Below are positions 10,621-20,280 of a stretch of 64,000 nt of DNA, piece after piece. Made by a program: the position numbers and the translations under genes. The notes below the pieces were generated by a model that had not been told where the DNA came from, did no database searches, and was given only the letters and a program-made list of their open reading frames with translations. Each line of letters starts with the position of its first letter. The stretch's first letter is position 1. Source of the DNA: Porphyromonadaceae bacterium UBA4262 (GTDB lineage Bacteria > Bacteroidota > Bacteroidia > Bacteroidales > Muribaculaceae); the NCBI GenBank assembly GCA_002396085.1, contig DGWI01000018.1, positions 49,087 to 113,086 on the forward strand. Direction: 5' to 3'.

Positions 10621-11940
10621 ATGAGCGAACAAACCACATCAGGAACCATTCTATCGCAAGAGGCCGAACACCAAGCCGACCTGGCCGAAGTCATGGAACT
10701 AGCCACAGAAGCCGGACACATCCTGCTGGAAAATGGAGCCGAAATATCGCGTGTTGAAGATATCATGAGCCGCATCTCGTCGCATTATGGCATTGACTCA
10801 GGCAACTTCTTTGTGCTCTCAAACGGCATTTTCACCACAGGGCACACCAACAAAGTGTCAAAGGCTGGTGGACAGGCCTCGACCTATGCCAACGTTGAGT
10901 TCATTCCCATCCGCGGCATCGAGTTGTCAAAGGTCGTGGCCGTCAACCGACTGAGTTATGAAATAGCCACAGACAAGACCAGCCTTCCAGAGGCACGTAT
11001 CCGACTGCGAGCGATCAGGCATGCTGCTCCCAAACCTGCGTGGGAGCAGATTCTGGGTTCGGGCATCGGAGCAGCAGGATTCTGCGCCGTCTTCGGTGGT
11101 GGATGGTCGGAATGTGCCGCAGCGCTTGTTGTGGGACTTCTGCTCTATGCCTTCGTCATCGGCATCAGTGGGCGCTACCTCTCCAAGATAGTGGGGGGCA
11201 TCTGCAACGCATTGCTCGCGACGCTGTTGTGCATCATCTCATGGAGGATTGGATTTGGAGCCAGTCTTGCCAATATCATCATCGGTGCCATCATGCCACT
11301 CATTCCCGGGGTGCCCTTTGTCAACGGCGTGCGCGACCTGGCCAACTCGGACTACCTAGCAGGGTTCACACGACTGACCGACGCCATGCTGGGATTCTTC
11401 TGCATCGCTGTGGGCGTGTCGCTAGCCTTTGTGTTCGATGGTGCCATCCATGGCGGCATGGTCACCCTCAGCGGCATGACGGTGAGCGGTCAAACGTCCA
11501 GCCTGCTGTGGCAAGCACTGGCGGCCGGCATTGGAACTGCAGCCTTTGCGTTACTCTTCGGTGCCGACCGCGAGCATTACCTGCCAACAGGAATCATCGG
11601 TGCCATTGGCTGGGTGCTATACCTGATACTGGTGCGCAATGCTGGTGCCACACCTGTGCTTGCCACGCTTGCCGCTTCGACACTGGTGTGCATCCTCTCG
11701 CGCATGGCAGCCATTCCGTTCTGCTCACCGGCACAGGTATTCTTGCTGTGTGGAATATTCCCACTGGTGCCTGGAGCCGGAATCTTCTGGTTCACTTATT
11801 ATTTGACCGACGCCCAGTTTGACCTTGCCTCGAGCAGCGGTTGGATGGCCATCAAGATTGCTATCGCCATCGTCTTGGGCATCATTCTGGCTATGGAACT
11901 GCCACAAAAGCTCTTCTCACACCATAGCAAGACCCACTAA
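10621..11940 (+). CDS. ThrE-type threonine/serine exporter family protein
   Basis: An inner-membrane exporter of 439 aa from MSEQTTSG. Residues 20-130 are the soluble DUF1212 start (LENGAEISRVEDIMSRI, FVLSNGIFTT). Membrane helices follow, with the motif LIPGVPFVNGVRDL. A second set of helices (DUF3815-like) ends with CGIFPLVPGAGIFWFTYYL. Both halves are fused, as in Corynebacterium ThrE. The substrate is unproven. The gene is followed after 15 bases by a lipoprotein gene and could be co-transcribed with it. Confidence 0.85.
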   Translation: MSEQTTSGTILSQEAEHQADLAEVMELATEAGHILLENGAEISRVEDIMSRISSHYGIDSGNFFVLSNGIFTTGHTNKVSKAGGQASTYANVEFIPIRGIELSKVVAVNRLSYEIATDKTSLPEARIRLRAIRHAAPKPAWEQILGSGIGAAGFCAVFGGGWSECAAALVVGLLLYAFVIGISGRYLSKIVGGICNALLATLLCIISWRIGFGASLANIIIGAIMPLIPGVPFVNGVRDLANSDYLAGFTRLTDAMLGFFCIAVGVSLAFVFDGAIHGGMVTLSGMTVSGQTSSLLWQALAAGIGTAAFALLFGADREHYLPTGIIGAIGWVLYLILVRNAGATPVLATLAASTLVCILSRMAAIPFCSPAQVFLLCGIFPLVPGAGIFWFTYYLTDAQFDLASSSGWMAIKIAIAIVLGIILAMELPQKLFSHHSKTH

Positions 11941-11955
11941 AGTTCACTTTTAAGC

Positions 11956-13479
11956 ATGAAAATAGTCAAATTCATCGCCATCTCTTCCATGACCTTGTTG
12001 CTGGCCAGTTGTGCCAAGCATGTGATGCCTCCATTCGCCTCGACTCCCCATTGGGTTCTTGATGGCAATGTTGCCAGCAGCACTGTGCACGACATGGCAA
12101 TAGACTTTGGCGGCGGAAACACCTTTCCCATCACCAACGCTAGCGATGGCGAATATGAGTTAAACTTTATCGCTACGACCAAGCAATTTGCCAACTATGA
12201 TATTGTTTGCCAGAATTATATAACTTCGGCCATTAGCCAAATCCCACTTCAGATTGACTCAATAGAGTTTGTTCTTGCCGACCGCTACATCACATTCACG
12301 CCCAACGTCACCAAGGGATGGATGCCTGACCTGGTGCGTCAGGCCGATGGAACAGAGTTGGTGACCGAAGCAAATCCACGAAGTAGCACCATCCAGCCCC
12401 ATGACGAAATCTGGCGAAACTACGTGTTTGACAAACATCTGCACCGCATCATCGTTGTTGACCGGCTCGTGAAGAATGGCAAACACATCGGAATCGCCTA
12501 CATCATGCAGAGCGAAAACAAGCACGTGCCATTCGCCTCCACATATCACTACGATGTGACCCAACGACGCAACACACAACCAGTGGGCGAGGCCATGAGG
12601 GCACTGCTCGACATCACCATCGCCGCCAGCGAGTCGCATTTCACCCCTCGCAGCTACGCAGAGTATGTCCAAGCGGCCGACTCGTGTTTCATGGCCGGTG
12701 ATTATGCTGGTGCGTCTCGACAGTTTGATCACGCCTTCGCCGTGTCGCACGACTTACCCGGCCACCATCTCTACAATGCGGCTTGCGCCGCAGCACTGGC
12801 AGGGCTGAACGATGTGGCATTCAGGCGCTTGAACGCACGACTCGAGAATGAACCTAACTGGTATGTCGACAACCCCAATGCCGACCCCGACCTTGCTCCG
12901 ATACACTCCGACTTGCGATGGAAGGCATACGTCGACACCATCATCGCCCGCCGCGACCGTATCGAAGCCGGCTTCGACAAGCCACTGCGAGCACAGTTAC
13001 AAGACATTGGACAACGTGACCAGGATATCCGCCATGAATTTCTGAATGCCTATCGTGCCACACCTCGCAACCAGACACTCATCGACTCGCTTGCCCGCCA
13101 GATGCAGCGCATCGACAGTGTCAACCAAGCCGAGATTTGCCACATCCTTGACACACGCGGCTGTGTGGGCAGCGACCTTGTGGGCAATGCCTGTAGCGTG
13201 TTCTGGCTAGTCATCCAGCACGCGCCCGTCGAGTTGCAGAGGCGCTACTTCCCGCTCTTTGTGCAAGCCGCACAGCGCGGCGACCTCGCCCGCGAGAACG
13301 TGGCCATGATGGACGATCGCATTGCCTTGTTTGAGGGCCGTCCACAACGCTACGGCACCCAGATTGTGGAAGGGAAACTGTATCAGTTGCTCGACCCAAC
13401 CAAAGTTGACCTATGGCGACAAGAGATGGGCATGCAGCCGCTCGCCGACTACCTGCGCCAGATGGGTGTGCAGAATTAA
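11956..13479 (+). CDS. Lipoprotein with TPR-like middle and DUF6624 C-terminus
   Basis: A predicted lipoprotein of 507 aa: MKIVKFIAISSMTLLLASC gives a lipobox with Cys19. The middle (residues 220-300) has helical repeat features (AADSCFMAGDYAGASRQFDHA) like a TPR. Residues 350-500 match the DUF6624 pattern: DQDIRHEF, RGCVGSDLVGNACSVFWLVI with QHA, then MDDRIALFEGRPQRYGTQ. Function is unknown. The stop is 13 bp from the convergent ispF stop. Confidence 0.75.
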   Translation: MKIVKFIAISSMTLLLASCAKHVMPPFASTPHWVLDGNVASSTVHDMAIDFGGGNTFPITNASDGEYELNFIATTKQFANYDIVCQNYITSAISQIPLQIDSIEFVLADRYITFTPNVTKGWMPDLVRQADGTELVTEANPRSSTIQPHDEIWRNYVFDKHLHRIIVVDRLVKNGKHIGIAYIMQSENKHVPFASTYHYDVTQRRNTQPVGEAMRALLDITIAASESHFTPRSYAEYVQAADSCFMAGDYAGASRQFDHAFAVSHDLPGHHLYNAACAAALAGLNDVAFRRLNARLENEPNWYVDNPNADPDLAPIHSDLRWKAYVDTIIARRDRIEAGFDKPLRAQLQDIGQRDQDIRHEFLNAYRATPRNQTLIDSLARQMQRIDSVNQAEICHILDTRGCVGSDLVGNACSVFWLVIQHAPVELQRRYFPLFVQAAQRGDLARENVAMMDDRIALFEGRPQRYGTQIVEGKLYQLLDPTKVDLWRQEMGMQPLADYLRQMGVQN

Positions 13480-13492
13480 AGAATCTTGCTGC

Positions 13493-13969
13493 CTATACAA
13501 TCAGAGCCACGGCATAGGCGCTGATGCCCTCCTCGCGGCCGGTGAAGCCCAGGCGCTCGGTGGTAGTGGCCTTGATGGAAACCTGGTTCAGTTCACACTC
13601 CAGGCATGCGGCCAGTTGCTCCTGCATAGCGGGGATGTGGGGGTTGATCTTGGGGCGCTCGGCGCAGATGGTGATGTCACAGTTGCCCAGAGTGTAGCCC
13701 TGCTCCCTAATCAAGCGATTGACCTCGCGCAGCAGTTTGCGGCTGTCGATGCCCTTGTAGCGCGGGTCGGTGTCGGGAAAATGGTAGCCAATGTCGCGCA
13801 GACATGCTGCACCCAGCAGTGCATCGCACAGGGCATGAATCACCACATCGGCATCGCTGTGCCCCAGCAGTCCCAACTCATGTTCAATCTTGACACCGCC
13901 CAGCCATAATTCACGCTCCGGCACCAGGCGATGCACATCGTACCCAAATCCTATTCTTGTCATTGTCAT
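13493..13969 (-). CDS. ispF: 2-C-methyl-D-erythritol 2,4-cyclodiphosphate synthase
   Basis: The fifth step of the MEP isoprenoid pathway, making MEcPP from CDP-ME2P. Length is 158 aa, as usual. The metal-binding GYDVHRL (Asp, His), [20 protein letters not shown] and [17 protein letters not shown] are all present, and the C-terminal [18 protein letters not shown] is intact. It is downstream of porV; ispD of the same pathway is 3.5 kb away. Confidence 0.97.
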   Translation of the reverse strand: MTMTRIGFGYDVHRLVPERELWLGGVKIEHELGLLGHSDADVVIHALCDALLGAACLRDIGYHFPDTDPRYKGIDSRKLLREVNRLIREQGYTLGNCDITICAERPKINPHIPAMQEQLAACLECELNQVSIKATTTERLGFTGREEGISAYAVALIV

Positions 13970-14038
13970 TCAGAGTTAAAAAGACAAAAGGACACAAGGA
14001 CAAAAACCTCATGCCCTTTTGTTCTTATGTCTAAAGAA
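13970..14038. repeat. 8-bp tandem units in inverted pair, porV/ispF junction
   Basis: GACAAAAG, GACACAAG and GACAAAAA follow one another (about 13985-14010). After a short core the complementary form (CTTTTGTT, CTTATGTC) appears at about 14013-14032. The 8-bp period differs from the 7- and 9-bp arrays elsewhere in the window. Confidence 0.6.
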
Positions 14039-15241
14039 TCAGTTGCGACCGAAGAGACCACGGATGCCGTCCATGTCGAAGGACAGTGTGAAGCGCAAAG
14101 TCTGGTCCAGTGGCGAGTTCTGAGCCGTGGCTATCATGTAGGCTGCATCCAGACGGATGACATTGAGCGAGAAACCGGCACCCAGACCGAAGTACTGGCG
14201 GTCGCCATTGAACTTGCTCTCATAGTAGTAACCACCACGCAGGAAGAATTGCTGGTTATAGGCATATTCAGCACCCACCGAATAAGTGATGCGCTTCAAG
14301 GGGTTGTCCTTGAACGAGTCGAAGATACCCGAGATCGACGACTTGTCCTTCCATGCCTGCTCGTCCTGACTGTATGCCTCCTGATTATAACTTCCGTCCT
14401 CGGTATAATACTTAGGGTCAGTGTTACGAGGCTTGGCCGGCACCAGAAGTTTGTTGGCATCAACCGATAGAGTCAGGTTATGATAGTCGGCCAGAGGGAA
14501 TGTGAAAGCCGTACCCAACTTGAGGTTAGCAGGCAAGAAGGCGGGGTCATTGCCACCATTGTACGAAATCTTCGAGCCGATGTTCGACAGGTTGAATCCC
14601 AACGACCACTGGCACTCGTTGCGTCCAATCACCGGATAGGTGGTATAGTAGCCCGAGAGGTCGGCCGAGAACGCCGACGATCCCTTGCCCTGGTCGGGCG
14701 AGTCCATGCTGTAACTGCCATATCCCAAGTCGCTGTAGATGTAGCGCAACACGACACCCATAGCAAATTTCTCGGACAACTTGCGAGAGTAGCCGACGTC
14801 TACCGCCATCTCAAAGGGGTTGATCGTACCCATCGCGGCACCTCCATAGTCACTGGTCTGGATCTCGCCTAACGAGAAATAGCGGAGCGACAGACTCGCC
14901 GCCTGATTGTCGGCACTACCAATCTTCATGTAACCAGTGAGGTTGGCCAGATAGATGTCATTGACAATCTTGCGCAACCAGGGAGTATAACTCAATGCCA
15001 CACCAGCCTTGCTATAAGCAAACGCATACTTCGACGGATTCCAGAATTGTGAGTTGACATCAGGGTCGGTAGCGGCTCCCAGGTCGCCCATCGACGCACC
15101 ACGCGCATCGGGGGTGATGCTCAATGATGTCACGCCCGTTGTGATAGGGTTAAACTCATCATTCTTGATGTCGCCCGATTGTGCCCATGCCATCAGGCTG
15201 CCAGTCAAAGCCAGTGTTAATATCGAATATTTGATCTTCAT
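14039..15241 (-). CDS. porV: Type IX secretion system outer-membrane protein PorV
   Basis: PorV (LptO, OmpP1/FadL-like barrel) binds T9SS substrates at the outer membrane. The signal peptide is MKIKYSILTLALTGSLMAWA. The mature start has the family motif ITPDARGASMGDLGAATDPD and FWNPSKYAF, then regular beta-strands ending in a barrel strand. Length is 400 aa, normal for the family. A T9SS-type sorting domain on the amidase at 52,964 supports a working system. No other por genes are in the window. Confidence 0.9.
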   Translation of the reverse strand: MKIKYSILTLALTGSLMAWAQSGDIKNDEFNPITTGVTSLSITPDARGASMGDLGAATDPDVNSQFWNPSKYAFAYSKAGVALSYTPWLRKIVNDIYLANLTGYMKIGSADNQAASLSLRYFSLGEIQTSDYGGAAMGTINPFEMAVDVGYSRKLSEKFAMGVVLRYIYSDLGYGSYSMDSPDQGKGSSAFSADLSGYYTTYPVIGRNECQWSLGFNLSNIGSKISYNGGNDPAFLPANLKLGTAFTFPLADYHNLTLSVDANKLLVPAKPRNTDPKYYTEDGSYNQEAYSQDEQAWKDKSSISGIFDSFKDNPLKRITYSVGAEYAYNQQFFLRGGYYYESKFNGDRQYFGLGAGFSLNVIRLDAAYMIATAQNSPLDQTLRFTLSFDMDGIRGLFGRN

Positions 15242-15300
15242 TGTCGTGATGAAAATTGTGTTTATAAAGGATAAACTACAATTTGCGCAGTTTATTGTAT

Positions 15301-15345
15301 TTTCTTAATTGATAATTGTGAATTGAAAATTGAGAATCGTGAATT
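15301..15345. repeat. AATTGnn 7-bp array between porV and recG
   Basis: Six 7-base units of the form nAATTGn (TAATTGA, TAATTGT, GAATTGA, AAATTGA, then GAATCGT) lie in the spacer downstream of recG and upstream of porV. Confidence 0.6.
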
Positions 15346-15377
15346 AGGCTAAAGTAACGGCTGAACCTCCTTAAAAG

Positions 15378-17477
15378 TTATGAGATTTCGCTCCACGACT
15401 GTTGCTTGTCGAAGATGACCCGCAGATGCTGATCGATCAACCGCCCCTCGGGCGATGACAGGTCGGGATCCTGAGCAAGATAGGCCTCGGCATCGTCGCG
15501 GGTGAGTTGCACAATCTGTCCGTCCTGTGCCAGATTGGCCACCTGCAGATTGAACGCCACACCGCTCTGCATCGTTCCATCCATGTCACCCGGGCCACGC
15601 AGTCGCATGTCTTCCTCGGCGACAATAAAGCCATCGTTGGTCTGCGTCATCACCTCCAAGCGGTGACGTGTGTCATGGCTCAACTCATACTTAGTCATCA
15701 GGATGCAATAACTCTGATCGGCACCGCGCCCTACCCTGCCCCGCAGTTGGTGCAACTGCGACAGCCCGAAGCGCTCGGCATTCTCAATGACCATCACACT
15801 GGCGTTGGGCACATTCACGCCCACCTCGATGACCGTGGTAGCCACCAGAATGTGGGCCTTGTGCGAGGCAAACAGTTCCATCTGATGATCTTTCTCGGCC
15901 GGTTTCATGCGTCCATGCACCATTGCCACCCGATAGCTCGGAAAAGTTTCTTGAACAATCTCAAACCCTTCTTCGAGCGCACGCAGATCCAATTTCTCGT
16001 TCTCCTCGATGAGCGGATAGACGATATAGGCTTGGCGCCCTTGACGCAACTGCTGACCCACGAAGTGATACATTGCCTCACGATCCTTGTCATAGCGCAT
16101 GATGGTCGTCACAGGCTTGCGACCGGGTGGCAACTCGTCAATCACACTCACATCCAGGTCGCCATAAACCGTCATCGCTAGCGTGCGGGGGATGGGTGTC
16201 GCCGTCATCACCAGCACATGAGGCGGCGTGCTGTTTTTGCGCCACAACTTGGCACGCTGAGCCACTCCGAAACGGTGCTGCTCGTCAATGACTGCAAGCC
16301 CCAGGTTGCGAAATTGCACCACATCCTCGATGAGTGCATGGGTGCCAATGAGTATCTGCAGTTCACCGTTGAGCAGTTGCTTGTGGATGCGGTCGCGCTC
16401 CTTCTTGCGGGTGCTGCCGGTGAGCAATGCCACCTTGACCCCAATGCGATCGGCCATCGCGCTGATGGTCTCGTGATGCTGGGTCGCCAAAATCTCGGTT
16501 GGAGCCATGATGCAGGCCTGATAGCCATTGTCGAGCGCGATGAGTGCAGTCATGAATGCCACAATGGTCTTGCCGCTGCCCACATCACCTTGAAGCAAGC
16601 GGTTCATCTGCCGTCCGCTGCCCATGTCATGCCGCATCTCGCGGATGACACGCTTCTGCGCACCTGTCAGCGGAAATGCCAACACATGGTTGTAGAAGTT
16701 ATTGAAGTAGTCACCCACATGCCCGAAGACAAATCCCACACGGCGCTCTTCCCTACCTTTAATATATTTAAGGATGTTTAGTTGCAAGAAGAAGAGTTCC
16801 TCATACTTCATGCGGAACTGTGCTCGCTGCAAGTCACGCACATTGGCAGGGATGTGCATGTTAACCAGTGCCTGAGACAATGACATGAGATTGCGCCTGA
16901 CCAACAACTGACGTGGCAAGGTCTCGGCCACATGTTGCACTGCAGGCGTCTTGAGCAGGTTGCTCACCAGTCGCCTCATGGTGCGCGACGTGAACTGGCG
17001 GTTGGTCAATTTTTCGGTTAGGCTATAGACGCCCTGCAGCCCCTGCGCCGCCGTCTCGGGCTTATAGACATCCACCTCGGGATGCACGATGTTATAGTGG
17101 TTCTGAAACTGTGTCGGCTTGCCGAAGAGGAGATATTCAACCCCCACATGATAATTATCCTGAATGCTCTTGATGCGATTGAACCACACAATCTCGATGG
17201 TGCCAGTGCCGTCGGTGAACAAGGCTTGCAACCGCCGTCTGCGTCCCTCGCCGACAGCGTTGAACGTGACAAACCGTCCCCGCAACTGAATGTAAGGCAT
17301 CTCGCCATCTATCTCATTGATGTGGTGGATGGTGCTGCGGTCTACATAGCGGTAAGGGAAGTAGTAGAGCAGGTCGTGAAATGTGGTAATGTGCAGTTCC
17401 TGGCGCAGCAACTCAGCACGCTTGGGGCCGACACCTGCCAGATATTGCACATCCATTCGCCGCAAACCGTCATTCAT
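15378..17477 (-). CDS. recG: ATP-dependent DNA helicase RecG
   Basis: A branch-migration helicase that remodels stalled forks and Holliday junctions (699 aa). The N-terminal wedge domain has VQYLAGVGPKRAELL. Walker A is LLQGDVGSGKTIVAF, the DEAD-type box is AVIDEQHRFGV, motif III is MTATPIPRTLAM, and motif VI is HQLRGRVGRG. The ATG at 17477 overlaps the ispD stop by eight bases, implying coupling in a DUF59-lpxH-ispD-recG operon. Confidence 0.97.
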   Translation of the reverse strand: MNDGLRRMDVQYLAGVGPKRAELLRQELHITTFHDLLYYFPYRYVDRSTIHHINEIDGEMPYIQLRGRFVTFNAVGEGRRRRLQALFTDGTGTIEIVWFNRIKSIQDNYHVGVEYLLFGKPTQFQNHYNIVHPEVDVYKPETAAQGLQGVYSLTEKLTNRQFTSRTMRRLVSNLLKTPAVQHVAETLPRQLLVRRNLMSLSQALVNMHIPANVRDLQRAQFRMKYEELFFLQLNILKYIKGREERRVGFVFGHVGDYFNNFYNHVLAFPLTGAQKRVIREMRHDMGSGRQMNRLLQGDVGSGKTIVAFMTALIALDNGYQACIMAPTEILATQHHETISAMADRIGVKVALLTGSTRKKERDRIHKQLLNGELQILIGTHALIEDVVQFRNLGLAVIDEQHRFGVAQRAKLWRKNSTPPHVLVMTATPIPRTLAMTVYGDLDVSVIDELPPGRKPVTTIMRYDKDREAMYHFVGQQLRQGRQAYIVYPLIEENEKLDLRALEEGFEIVQETFPSYRVAMVHGRMKPAEKDHQMELFASHKAHILVATTVIEVGVNVPNASVMVIENAERFGLSQLHQLRGRVGRGADQSYCILMTKYELSHDTRHRLEVMTQTNDGFIVAEEDMRLRGPGDMDGTMQSGVAFNLQVANLAQDGQIVQLTRDDAEAYLAQDPDLSSPEGRLIDQHLRVIFDKQQSWSEIS

Positions 17478-18141
17478 CGCTCAGCAGATTTTGCGCCAGC
17501 ACGAGGTCGCTGGGGTGAGTTATCTTGATGTTCGTGGTCTCGCCATCGATGAGCGTGACTCGATTCCCTGCCTGCTCATAGACCGATGCATCATCGGTGT
17601 AAAAGGATTGGAATGGTAACTCATAAGCCGACTTGAGCTTCACTGCGTCAAAGACTTGCGGTGTCTGCACGGCACGCAACACGGCACGTGGCACAATGTG
17701 GCTCGTGCCGTCGGATTCAACTTGACGGATGGAGTCGGTCACAGGCACAGCAGGCACAGCACTGCCGCACTCACGCGCCACAGCAAAGGCCCGCTCGACC
17801 AGGTGCTGCGACAACAAGGGTCGAACACCATCTTGCACGGCAATCACATCGCCAGGCTCGACCACAAGGGTGTCAAGCGCATTCTTCACGCTCTGCCAGC
17901 GAGTGTCACCACCACCCACCACACGGTGAGCGACACAACAACGGTGCTCATCGCACAATTGTTGCCACAAGGCCTGATGAGCCTCAGGCAAAACCACGAT
18001 GATTTCGCTGGATTGCAAGGCAAATGCCTCAAGGGTGCGCATCAGCACAGGCTTGCCAGCCAGAAGCAAGAATTGCTTGGGCAGGGATGCGCCAAATCGG
18101 GTTCCCGAACCACCGGCAACGATGATGGTGATATTTCTCAT
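17470..18141 (-). CDS. ispD: 2-C-methyl-D-erythritol 4-phosphate cytidylyltransferase
   Basis: The third MEP-pathway step, making CDP-ME (223 aa). The nucleotide-binding signature VAGGSGTRFGASLPKQFLLL is at the N-terminus, VQDGVRPLLS in the middle and TDDASVYEQAG in the C-terminal half. It overlaps lpxH by an ATGA (start 18141, lpxH stop 18138) and recG by eight bases. Confidence 0.96.
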   Translation of the reverse strand: MRNITIIVAGGSGTRFGASLPKQFLLLAGKPVLMRTLEAFALQSSEIIVVLPEAHQALWQQLCDEHRCCVAHRVVGGGDTRWQSVKNALDTLVVEPGDVIAVQDGVRPLLSQHLVERAFAVARECGSAVPAVPVTDSIRQVESDGTSHIVPRAVLRAVQTPQVFDAVKLKSAYELPFQSFYTDDASVYEQAGNRVTLIDGETTNIKITHPSDLVLAQNLLSDE

Positions 18142-18905
18142 GTTGGATTATCTTCTGGAAAATGATGCAACGACAAGCACTGTCCGTCAAACACCGCGTA
18201 GGTGTCTTGCCGAATCCAGTCGCCCAAAAAGGTCACCTGCGCACCATCGACCTCGATCTGATCGGCTAAATGCAGATGCCCGAAAACATAATGCTCCACC
18301 TCGGGGTGCTCGCGATGATGCTGCTCGACAAATCGCTGCAACTCGCCTGCCGACGCCACCTTCTCACGCTCCTCGTCCTCGCTGCGGCGCGTGGTGCGAT
18401 TGTTGGTGCTCCAACCAGTGGCAATCTGAGTTGTCCACCGCGGATGCACCGAGGCATATAGTGTCTGGCACAGACGGCTGGTGAAGCACCACTTCATGAA
18501 CCTGTACATGGGTCGCTGATAGCCCACATCGTCACCGTGCGAGACAAAAAACGGTTTGCCGTCGACCTCGACCGTCGTGGCATGACGCAGCACCGTCAGG
18601 CCCACCTCATCGCGCAGATAGTCGAACAGCCACACATCGTGGTTGCCGGTCATCCAAGTGATGCGCACGCCAGCATCGGCCAGCTCGGCGAGTTTGCCCA
18701 GAAAGCGTACATGTCCACGAGGCACTACCGAACGGAACTCATACCAGTAGTCGAGGATGTCACCCAACAGGTAGAGGGCAGTGGCATCGCCCTTGATGTG
18801 GTCAAGGAATCGAACCACCCTGGCCTCATGGGCACGATGGTCGGTCACATAACCAGCACCCAAGTGGCAGTCGCTGATGAAGTATGTCTTGTTTCTTGCC
18901 ATCAA
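18138..18905 (-). CDS. lpxH: UDP-2,3-diacylglucosamine diphosphatase (LpxH-like)
   Basis: A calcineurin-type metallophosphoesterase of lipid A synthesis, making lipid X from UDP-diacyl-GlcN. Metal ligands are in FISDCHLG, LLGDILDYW, TGNHDVWLF, VSHGDDVG and FGHLH. Length is 255 aa. A start at 18902 (MARNKTYF) is equally possible. It is the second gene of the operon with ispD and recG. LpxG- or LpxI-type replacement is unlikely given these motifs. Confidence 0.88.
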   Translation of the reverse strand: MMARNKTYFISDCHLGAGYVTDHRAHEARVVRFLDHIKGDATALYLLGDILDYWYEFRSVVPRGHVRFLGKLAELADAGVRITWMTGNHDVWLFDYLRDEVGLTVLRHATTVEVDGKPFFVSHGDDVGYQRPMYRFMKWCFTSRLCQTLYASVHPRWTTQIATGWSTNNRTTRRSEDEEREKVASAGELQRFVEQHHREHPEVEHYVFGHLHLADQIEVDGAQVTFLGDWIRQDTYAVFDGQCLSLHHFPEDNPT

Positions 18906-18908
18906 CAG

Positions 18909-19229
18909 TTACATCATGCCCAGCTCAAGCCGAGCCTCGTCGGTCATCATGCGGATGTCCCACTCGGGTTCAAAGACCAACTGGACATTGGCCGAAGTGA
19001 CCCCCTCGACACTCTCCACCTTCTGGCGCACGTCCTCAAAAATGAAGTCGGCAGCCGGACAGTTGGGGGCAGTCAGCGTCATGTCAATATTGACCACTCC
19101 ATCATCTTGGAGGTCAATCTTGTAGACCATGCCCAGGCTATAGACATCAACGGGTATCTCGGGGTCAAAGACCGTCTTAAGCATCTTGACGATGTTTTCT
19201 TCGATTTTCAGTTTCTCTTCTGGTGTCAT
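18909..19229 (-). CDS. DUF59/MIP18-family metal-sulfur cluster assembly factor
   Basis: A 106-aa protein of the SufT/PaaD/MIP18 family, which helps mature Fe-S proteins. Seen: TVFDPEIPVDVYSLGMVYKI, the TLTAPNCPAADFI segment with the conserved Cys, and the C-terminal VQLVFEPEWD. It lacks the extra domains of longer SufT proteins. It stands first in the lpxH-ispD-recG operon. Confidence 0.88.
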   Translation of the reverse strand: MTPEEKLKIEENIVKMLKTVFDPEIPVDVYSLGMVYKIDLQDDGVVNIDMTLTAPNCPAADFIFEDVRQKVESVEGVTSANVQLVFEPEWDIRMMTDEARLELGMM

Positions 19230-19237
19230 AATGGGCG

Positions 19238-19245
19238 CAAAGTTA
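19238..19245 (-). promoter_or_regulatory. Possible -7 element for the DUF59-lpxH-ispD-recG operon
   Basis: TAACTTTG on the minus strand ends only 8 bases before the DUF59 ATG. The transcript start would fall within about 2-3 bases of the start codon, an almost leaderless message. No clear -33 box. Confidence 0.35.
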
Positions 19246-19375
19246 CAAAAACATCTTGAAACAGCCCCGTCGTTCCTTAAAAAATGTTGTACAAATTCAG
19301 TTTTTGGCCCTTGAATGCTGCATATTCGGCAATTTAGCAGTAATTTAGTCGGTTAATTCTACACAACATTACAGC

Positions 19376-20254
19376 ATGAAGCGAATTTTGAGCGCATTCA
19401 TTGCGCTAACACTCTCACTGTCAACAATGACAGCCCTGGCCCAAGACGAAGCCCCCAAGACTCCGTTTGCCTATCCCGTGGCTCCTGACACATGCACCAC
19501 GCTCGAGAGCCGTTGCAACTACATCTGCCAGCACTTCTGGGACAACTACGACATCAGCAAGCCCATTGCCAACGACGATGACTTTCTCAGGGCGTTCCGC
19601 GACTTTGTCGAGTTTTTCCAGTTTGCCAACCGCAATGTGGTGATGACCTCGATTGGCGAATTGATGAACAAGGCACGCAGCAACACGCCCAACCTGCTCA
19701 AAGTGGGCAAAGCGGCCGAATTGTCGCTATACTATCCCACGGCTGTCTACTACAGCGATGAGGTCTATGTCGAGTTTGCCAAGGCATTGGCCAACAACAA
19801 GACACTGAAGAAGGAAGTTCGCACCTACTATGCCGACCAGTTGTCACGCATCAACTCATGCCAGGAGCAAAAGGCACTGCCTGACATCGAAATGGTGATG
19901 GCCGATGGCAGCAAACAGAAACTATCGGCCCTGTGCGACACCACCACGACAGTCATGTTCTTCTATGCCGACGGTGTGGATTCGTCTATCGGCCGCACCC
20001 GCCTCAGCGCCGATGCCAACCTCGAGTCGCTCATTGACGAAGGGGTGGTCAAGGTCATCAGTATCTATTTGGGCAAGTATCAGGCAGATTTTGCGGCAAC
20101 AATGCCTAAGAAATGGATCAACACCTGCAGTGAACAGGCACTAGAGATTTACGACTTTCGCGCCCTGCCGTGCTGCTACATTGTGGGTCGTGACCTCCTG
20201 TTGATGACCAAAAACATCTCGGTCGACGAATTCAAAGAAGGATTGACCAACTGA
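19376..20254 (+). CDS. DUF5106-like secreted protein with thioredoxin-like C-terminus
   Basis: 292 aa with signal peptide MKRILSAFIALTLSLSTMTA, cut after LA. Residues 40-160 are a helical domain (RCNYICQHFWDNYDI) found in Bacteroidales DUF5106 proteins. Residues 170-290 resemble a thioredoxin fold (TTTTVMFFYADG, then YDFRALPCCYIVGRD). The usual CxxC is not in place; the only vicinal cysteines are CC near the cis-Pro position. Function unknown, perhaps periplasmic. Followed by a DoxX gene. Confidence 0.65.
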   Translation: MKRILSAFIALTLSLSTMTALAQDEAPKTPFAYPVAPDTCTTLESRCNYICQHFWDNYDISKPIANDDDFLRAFRDFVEFFQFANRNVVMTSIGELMNKARSNTPNLLKVGKAAELSLYYPTAVYYSDEVYVEFAKALANNKTLKKEVRTYYADQLSRINSCQEQKALPDIEMVMADGSKQKLSALCDTTTTVMFFYADGVDSSIGRTRLSADANLESLIDEGVVKVISIYLGKYQADFAATMPKKWINTCSEQALEIYDFRALPCCYIVGRDLLLMTKNISVDEFKEGLTN

Positions 20255-20280
20255 CAATAATTTAGATTTATTTAACAACT

